Shown piece after piece: positions 1 through 5,812 of a stretch of DNA of 5,812 nucleotides (positions within the stretch are counted from its first letter, which is position 1; each line of letters opens with the position of its first letter). The position numbers and the translations under genes were made by a program. The notes below the pieces were generated by a model that was not told where the DNA came from, did no database searches, and worked only from the letters and a program-made list of their open reading frames with translations. The DNA comes from Thermaerobacter marianensis (lineage in GTDB: Bacteria; Bacillota; Sulfobacillia; DYIH01), in contig DYIH01000049.1 of the NCBI GenBank assembly GCA_020723785.1, positions 1,108 through 6,919 on the forward strand, written 5' to 3'.

Positions 1-93
1 TTCTTCGTCTTCACCCATTCCGGCACCGAGCAGATCAACGTCGTCTACCGACGCAAGGACGGCGGATACGGGCCGATCGCGCCCAGCCGGTGA
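1..93 (+). CDS. hpf: Ribosome hibernation promoting factor, long form (C-terminal end only)
   Basis: This is the last 30 codons of a gene whose 5' part lies outside the window, ending at TGA 91-93. The visible residues start FFVFTHSGTEQINVVYRRKD and finish GGYGPIAPSR. They match the conserved end of the C-terminal dimerisation domain of long HPF (YvyD type), where 'FFVF...NVVYRRKDG.YG.I.P' is typical. In that family the N-terminal domain binds the 30S decoding site, and the C-terminal domain pairs two ribosomes into inactive 100S dimers in stationary phase or stress. Only the C-terminal domain end is seen, so the long form is inferred from this motif being present at all. The secA gene follows on the same strand, the order known from Bacillus. 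No clear terminator hairpin with a T-run was found behind it. Confidence 0.88.
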   Translation, partial: FFVFTHSGTEQINVVYRRKDGGYGPIAPSR

Positions 94-208
94 ACGAGCC
101 GTTCCTCCACGTCACCCATCCGTCCACCTCCGCTTGTGCCGGCGCAACAGTCCCCCATGGCGGACTTCCCCGTCCTGGGTTGCCGAGATGGTTTGATTGC
201 ACAGTTCG

Positions 209-237
209 TTGAAGCCCGTCACCGGCAGTGATAAAGT
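209..237 (+). promoter_or_regulatory. Probable sigma-A-type promoter for secA
   Basis: A -35-like TTGAAG (209-214) and a -10-like TAAAGT (232-237) are separated by exactly 17 bases. A TG at 229-230 stands one base before the -10, which makes it an extended -10. This is the most AT-rich spot in an otherwise GC-rich gap, and it would start transcription near 244, about 90 bases before secA. A second, weaker -10 (TAAACT, 240-245) overlaps just downstream. It implies that secA can be transcribed independently of hpf. The call rests on sequence match and position only. Confidence 0.55.
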
Positions 238-264
238 GTTAAACTGGAACGTGGCCGGTGGCGG
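216..264. repeat. 11-bp inverted repeat bracketing the secA promoter -10
   Basis: The arm CCGTCACCGGC (216-226) is the reverse complement of GCCGGTGGCGG (254-264) except for one position that would be a G-U wobble in RNA. The 27-base spacer (227-253) is AT-rich and contains both candidate -10 elements. If transcription starts near 244, the left arm is not in the secA transcript, so a DNA-level role such as an operator for a dimeric repressor fits better than an RNA hairpin. If transcripts read through from hpf, both arms would be in RNA. Chance pairing in GC-rich DNA cannot be excluded. Confidence 0.4.
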
Positions 265-317
265 TTGTCCTTCAACGTCGTTGTCTGCTGCGACGGCGTC
301 CATCGTTCTGCCCCGCC

Positions 318-323
318 GGGAGG
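318..323 (+). promoter_or_regulatory. secA ribosome binding site
   Basis: GGGAGG lies nine bases before ATG 333 and decides the secA start. The reading frame stays open back to a GTG at 258, but that codon has no Shine-Dalgarno sequence and the extra residues do not resemble SecA. The site sits across a small possible hairpin, CGCC (314-317) / GGCG (322-325) with a GGGA loop, which could modestly mask it. Confidence 0.75.
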
Positions 324-332
324 CGATCATCA

Positions 333-3159
<2,827 letters not shown>

Positions 3160-3161
<2 letters not shown>

Positions 3162-3247
3162 GCGCCTTTCACGTCTTCCACCGCGCTGACCACAACTCCC
3201 GCAGGGTGGTGTGGTCGGCGCTTGATGCAGCGCTTGGAAAGGCGCCT
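3160..3247 (+). other. Large two-tier hairpin between secA and prfB
   Basis: An outer perfect stem pairs 3160-3170 with 3237-3247 (AGGCGCCTTTC / GAAAGGCGCCT, 11 bp), beginning inside the secA stop codon. Nested within it, GCGCTGACCACA (3183-3194) pairs with TGTGGTCGGCGC (3210-3221), 12 bp with one G-U wobble. Its loop can form a further CCC-GCA-GGG mini-hairpin (3198-3206). A competing 6-bp pairing, GCGCTG (3183-3188) with CAGCGC (3228-3233), would break the inner stem. No T-run follows, so this is not a standard intrinsic terminator. It ends about 20 bases before the prfB ribosome binding site. Possible roles are an RNA processing or stability element between two cistrons, an attenuator, or a remnant palindromic repeat. 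The pairing is read directly; the role is inferred. Confidence 0.6.
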
Positions 3248-3267
3248 CTCCCTTGTTCGAAAACGGC

Positions 3268-3273
3268 GGAGGG
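3268..3273 (+). promoter_or_regulatory. prfB ribosome binding site
   Basis: GGAGGG lies six bases before ATG 3280. It fixes the true start of prfB upstream of the in-frame TGA. A simple open-frame search would instead begin the gene at ATG 3395 and lose the first 38 residues. Confidence 0.85.
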
Positions 3274-3279
3274 ATCGTT

Positions 3280-4408
3280 ATGTTCGAGGAACTGCGTGAT
3301 TCGTTGGAGCAGGTGCGCGGCAAGATTTCCGATTTAAGGAGGTCTCTTTGACCTCGCCGGCAAAGAGGCGCGGATCGAGGAACTCGAGGAGGCCATGAGC
3401 GCCCCCGGCTTCTGGCAGGACCAGGCGGGTGCCCAGCGGGTGACGCGCCAGCTCAACGCGCTGAAGCGGACGGTGGAGCGTATCCTGGACCTGGAGCGGC
3501 GGGCCGAGGACGCCGCCGTCCTGCTGGAACTGGGGGAGGAGGCCGGGGACGCCGCCGTGGCCGCCGAGGTTCGGAACGAGGTGGCCGGGTTGGCCCGGTC
3601 CGCCCACGAGATGGAGCTGGAGGTGCTCCTCGCCGGCCGCTATGATTCGCACGACGCCATTTTGTCCTTCCACGCGGGGGCCGGGGGCACCGAATCCCAG
3701 GACTGGGCCCAGATGCTGATGCGCATGTACATGCGGCGGGCCGAGCGGCGCGGGTTCCAGGTGGAGGTGCTGGATGTCCTCGACGGCGAGGAGGCCGGCA
3801 TCAAGAACGCCACCATCTCCGTCAAGGGCGACAACGCCTACGGATTCCTGAAGGCCGAGAAGGGCGTGCATCGCCTCGTGCGCATATCGCCCTTCGACGC
3901 CCAAGCGCGGCGCCACACCTCCTTCGCGTCGGTGGACGTGTTGCCGCAGGTGGAGGCCGAGGATGAGATCGACATCAAGCCCGAGGAATTGCGCATCGAT
4001 GTCTTCCGGGCCAGCGGCGCCGGGGGACAGCACGTCAACCGGACGGAGTCGGCGGTGCGCATCACCCACCTGCCTACGGGGATCGTCGTCTCCTGCCAGA
4101 ACGAACGCTCCCAGCACGCCAACCGGGACACGGCCATGCGCATCCTCAAGGCGCGGCTGCTCAAACTGCGAGAGGAGGAGCGGGAGAAGGAGCTGGCGGC
4201 CCTGCGCGGCGAGCATACCGACATCGCCTGGGGGCACCAGATCCGGTCGTATGTCTTTTGTCCCTACACGATGGTCAAGGACCACCGGACGGGGGTCGAG
4301 GTGGGGAACGTGGCCGCGGTCATGGACGGGGACCTGGACCGGTTCATCTACGCCTACCTGGAGCAGCGGGCGCTGGCGGCGTCCGGCGGGACCCCGGAGG
4401 GGTGGTGA
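3280..4408 (+). CDS. prfB: Peptide chain release factor 2, made by programmed +1 frameshift
   Basis: RF2 recognises UGA and UAA stop codons in the ribosomal A site and triggers peptide release. Translation starts at ATG 3280, runs 23 codons (MFEELRDSLEQV to RRSL) and meets an in-frame TGA at 3349-3351. A +1 slip on CTT continues in the second frame from GAC 3350-3352 to TGA 4406-4408, giving 375 residues (E. coli RF2 has 365). The stop-codon selecting tripeptide SPF is at 203-205 and the catalytic GGQ is at 248-250 within SGAGGQHVNRTESAV. SPF is specific to RF2; RF1 has PxT. The residue two before SGAGGQ's glycine (244) is Ala, as in most bacteria, rather than the Thr of E. coli K-12. The glycosyltransferase gene starts four bases after the stop. 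Two-frame coding is the normal state of this gene, so it should not be annotated as a pseudogene. Confidence 0.97.
3335..3352 (+). promoter_or_regulatory. RF2 autoregulatory +1 frameshift site
   Basis: All parts of the known element are present: an internal Shine-Dalgarno TAAGGAGG (3335-3342), a three-base spacer TCT, the slippery CTT (3346-3348), the stop TGA (3349-3351) and a following C. In E. coli the same layout is AGG GGG TAT CTT TGA C. When RF2 is scarce, UGA is read slowly and the ribosome slips forward one base to make more RF2; when it is plentiful, translation stops. The internal Shine-Dalgarno here is a full eight-base match to the CCUCCUUA end of 16S rRNA, a longer match than in E. 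coli. Confidence 0.95.
4396..4402 (+). promoter_or_regulatory. Ribosome binding site of the glycosyltransferase gene, inside the prfB end
   Basis: GGAGGGG overlaps the last prfB codons and stands ten bases before GTG 4413. It is the only good Shine-Dalgarno sequence near the possible starts. The next plausible start, GTG 4503 at the beginning of the conserved domain, has none. Confidence 0.65.
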
Positions 4409-4412
4409 CGCC

Positions 4413-5243
4413 GTGGCCGGGGCGCCGGGTGATGGCGAAGCTGTCTCCGGGTCGGCTGGGGGTGACGGCGTTGCGTTCGGGGCGCCGGCTGGCCGGCCGC
4501 GGGTGGACATCCTTGGGGTGCCGGTGGATCCGGTGACCCTGGACGAGGCGGTGGAGCGGGTCGAGGGGTTCGTGGCGGCGGCCCGGTCCGCCCCCGGGTG
4601 GACCCGGCTGGTGCTGACGCCCAACCCGGAGATCATCTGGGCGGCGCGGCACGACCCGGAACTCCTGCGCATCCTGCGCGAGGCCGACCTTTCCGTGGCC
4701 GACGGCGCCGGCGTCGTCTGGGCCGCGCGGCGGCTGGGGCATCCGGTGCCCGAGCGGGTGACCGGCATCGACCTGTTGCACCGCCTCCTGTCCCTTGGCC
4801 CCTCCCGCGGGTATCGCGTTTTTTTCCTCGGCACGCGGCCGGGAGTGATCGCCGCGGCCGCCGCAGCCGCCCGCCGCGCCTATCCCGGATTGATGCTGGC
4901 CGGCTTCCACCACGGCTACTTCGGTCCCGACGAGGAAGCGGCGGTGGCGGCCCGGGTGCGCCAGGCCGGCCCCCACCTGCTCTTCACCGGGATGGGCTTC
5001 CCCCGCGACCAGAAGTGGCTCCACCGCTGGAAGGGCGAACTGGGCGTGCCCGTGGCCATGGGCGTCGGCGGCAGCTTCGACGTGCTGGCCGGGGTGGTGC
5101 GCCGGGCGCCGGTCTGGATGCGGAAGGCGCACATCGAATGGCTGTACCGCCTCATCCAGCAGCCCAACCGGTGGCGGCGCATGCTCGTGCTGCCGCGATT
5201 CGCGGTGGAGGTGTTGCGCGTCGCCTCCGGTGAAAGGCGGTAG
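4413..5243 (+). CDS. WecG/TagA/CpsF family glycosyltransferase
   Basis: The encoded protein is 276 residues from GTG 4413. Family members (GT26) transfer an N-acetylmannosamine-type sugar from UDP to undecaprenyl-diphosphate-GlcNAc, the committed step in wall teichoic acid (TagA) or related surface-polymer synthesis at the membrane. The family core starts at residue 31 (VDILGVPVDPVTLDEA). Characteristic blocks are LTPNPEII (68-75, with the conserved Thr69), DGAGVVWAARRLG (97-109, with the likely catalytic Asp97), RVTGIDL (115-121), GYRVFFLGTRPGV (133-145) and the C-terminal RAPVW...HIEWLYRLIQQPNRWRR (about 231-256), whose arginines belong to the membrane-associating appendage in TagA. Residues 2-30 are a Gly/Ala-rich extension not typical of the family. 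The gene begins four bases after prfB, so it is probably co-transcribed and translationally coupled. The exact sugar and acceptor cannot be read from sequence. The start is less certain than the family. Confidence 0.92.
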   Translation: MAGAPGDGEAVSGSAGGDGVAFGAPAGRPRVDILGVPVDPVTLDEAVERVEGFVAAARSAPGWTRLVLTPNPEIIWAARHDPELLRILREADLSVADGAGVVWAARRLGHPVPERVTGIDLLHRLLSLGPSRGYRVFFLGTRPGVIAAAAAAARRAYPGLMLAGFHHGYFGPDEEAAVAARVRQAGPHLLFTGMGFPRDQKWLHRWKGELGVPVAMGVGGSFDVLAGVVRRAPVWMRKAHIEWLYRLIQQPNRWRRMLVLPRFAVEVLRVASGERR

Positions 5244-5249
5244 TCCGAG

Positions 5250-5289
5250 CCTTCGGAGCGGGTCTCATGCTTTCGGAACGGGTCTCATG
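5250..5289. repeat. Tandem pair of 20-bp units between convergent genes
   Basis: CCTTCGGAGCGGGTCTCATG (5250-5269) is followed at once by CTTTCGGAACGGGTCTCATG (5270-5289), identical at 18 of 20 positions. The pair fills most of the 54-base gap between the glycosyltransferase stop and the csaB stop. There is no stable hairpin with a T-run here, so no bidirectional terminator is evident. A short stem TCCGA / TCGGA (5244-5248 / 5253-5257) just before is too weak to call. The repeat looks like a recent local duplication. Confidence 0.75.
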
Positions 5290-5297
5290 AAAACTCA

Positions 5298-5812
5298 TCA
5301 GCCGCGGAGCAGCGACACGGCCAGCGTGGCGTTTTCCTCCGCCAACGCTTGCAGTTCAGCCACCCGATTCCGCAGGGCGTTTCCCAACTCCTCCCGCCGA
5401 AGGATCAACTCCCCCAAACCCTCCGCAAGCCTCTCGGCCGTCAATTCCCCCGGTTGGCCCAGGATCGGCAGCCCCAGGTCGGTGACGACGCCCTCCACCT
5501 TCGGGTCGTAGGCGATGCCCAGGGCCGGCAGGTGGAGTGCGGCGGCGAGGATGGCGGCGTGAAGGCGCATGGCCGCCACGGCCTGGGCGCGGGCCAGCAG
5601 ACCCATGAACACCCGTGGCTGCACGGGCTCGTTCAGGAGATAAGCCTCCGACCGCATGTGGGCCATGACCCGGCGGGAGGCCTCGGCGTCGTTGGAGACC
5701 TGCATCGGCAGGAACACCGTCGCCATGCCGTGCCGCTGGGCGACGCGATCGAGGGCCGCCGCCAGGGGGGCTTCGTATGCCACCCCGGGCCACGGCCGGA
5801 CGCAGGCGGCGA
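5298..5812 (-). CDS. csaB: Polysaccharide pyruvyl transferase CsaB (C-terminal part)
   Basis: This minus-strand gene is cut by the window end. The visible 170 residues end at the stop TGA (complement of 5298-5300). CsaB-type enzymes transfer pyruvate from phosphoenolpyruvate to secondary cell-wall polysaccharide, creating the ketal that SLH domains of S-layer proteins bind. The fragment opens with VRPWPG, matching the 'SvRPW.g' block of the family. It then has VFLPMQVSNDAEASRRV, the conserved MRLHAAILAAALHLPALGIAYDPKV (RLH at 82-84 and YDPKV at 101-105 of the fragment, a core active-site region of this fold), and a Leu/Glu-rich helical tail. An open frame begins at a GTG (complement of 5781-5783), but that codon is internal, because the homologous sequence continues past it to the window edge. 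It is convergent with the glycosyltransferase gene, 54 bases apart. The symbol is a family-level assignment. Confidence 0.88.
   Translation of the reverse strand, partial: AACVRPWPGVAYEAPLAAALDRVAQRHGMATVFLPMQVSNDAEASRRVMAHMRSEAYLLNEPVQPRVFMGLLARAQAVAAMRLHAAILAAALHLPALGIAYDPKVEGVVTDLGLPILGQPGELTAERLAEGLGELILRREELGNALRNRVAELQALAEENATLAVSLLRG

Noticed and set aside
94..208. Search for an intrinsic terminator behind hpf.
   Set aside because: No GC-rich stem followed by a T-run was found, so transcription from hpf may read into secA.
157..231. A possible 24-codon leader peptide upstream of secA (ATG 157, TGA 229-231), considered as a SecM/MifM-like arrest peptide.
   Set aside because: It has no ribosome binding site, no signal or membrane segment and no arrest-like motif, and it ends at the promoter -10 rather than near the secA start.
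258..332. An N-terminal extension of SecA from GTG 258.
   Set aside because: No Shine-Dalgarno precedes GTG 258, and the extra 25 residues (Arg/Cys-rich) are unlike SecA. ATG 333 has GGGAGG at good spacing and begins with the family's usual MxLGLLKKV-type sequence.
3254..3260. GTTCGAA between secA and prfB, reminiscent of a tRNA T-loop.
   Set aside because: The flanking bases do not form a T-stem, and no acceptor, D or anticodon arms can be placed, so it is not a tRNA.
3395..4408. prfB read as a gene starting at ATG 3395.
   Set aside because: This would drop 38 conserved N-terminal residues. The upstream ATG 3280 with GGAGGG and the exact frameshift element explain the in-frame TGA.
3278..4834. 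A 518-codon open frame on the minus strand across prfB and the glycosyltransferase gene.
   Set aside because: It crosses two well-supported plus-strand genes, is Pro/Arg/Gly-biased and resembles no family. It is a GC-driven shadow.
5230..5511. A 93-codon plus-strand open frame overlapping the end of the glycosyltransferase gene and csaB.
   Set aside because: It is antisense to the clearly recognisable csaB, Ser/Arg-rich, with no ribosome binding site or family resemblance.

Overview
The window looks like a GC-rich (about two thirds G+C by eye), Gram-positive-type chromosome, probably a deep-branching, GC-rich member of the Bacillota (Firmicutes). Three things point there. The gene order hpf - secA - prfB matches that of Bacillus subtilis and relatives. 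The downstream genes are a WecG/TagA/CpsF-type glycosyltransferase and a CsaB-type polysaccharide pyruvyl transferase, which belong to Gram-positive cell-wall and S-layer biology. SecA also carries the NBD2 insertion starting GGNPDFLARQEMRR that I associate with clostridial and deep-branching lineages. The genus cannot be fixed from the sequence alone.

Layout: (1) bases 1-93 are the last 30 codons of a long-form ribosome hibernation factor gene (hpf), cut by the window start. (2) Bases 94-332 are a 239-base gap. It holds a good sigma-A-like promoter whose -10 lies in the loop of an 11-bp inverted repeat, then the secA ribosome binding site. (3) Bases 333-3161 are a complete secA (942 aa). (4) Bases 3162-3279 separate secA from prfB. 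Most of this gap can fold into a large two-tier hairpin that starts in the secA stop codon. (5) Bases 3280-4408 are prfB, encoding release factor 2 in two frames joined by the classic autoregulatory +1 programmed frameshift at an in-frame TGA. (6) A glycosyltransferase gene starts four bases after prfB (GTG at 4413) and runs to 5243. (7) A 54-base gap follows, holding a tandem pair of near-identical 20-bp units. (8) The 3' part of csaB comes in from the opposite strand (5298-5812, 5' end outside the window), convergent with the glycosyltransferase gene.

How they fit together: HPF, SecA and RF2 are housekeeping functions (ribosome dimerisation, Sec export ATPase, termination at UGA and UAA). 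The two genes after prfB are surface-polysaccharide genes. TagA/WecG-like enzymes add an N-acetylmannosamine-type sugar to an undecaprenyl-linked wall-polymer precursor. CsaB-like enzymes pyruvylate wall polysaccharide so that SLH-domain S-layer proteins can bind. Export and anchoring of surface proteins is therefore a plausible shared theme, though this is inference from proximity. I see no mobile element, CRISPR array, tRNA or rRNA, and no wholly new system. The most unusual features are the secA-prfB hairpin, the promoter-embedding inverted repeat and the duplicated segment at the start of the glycosyltransferase gene.
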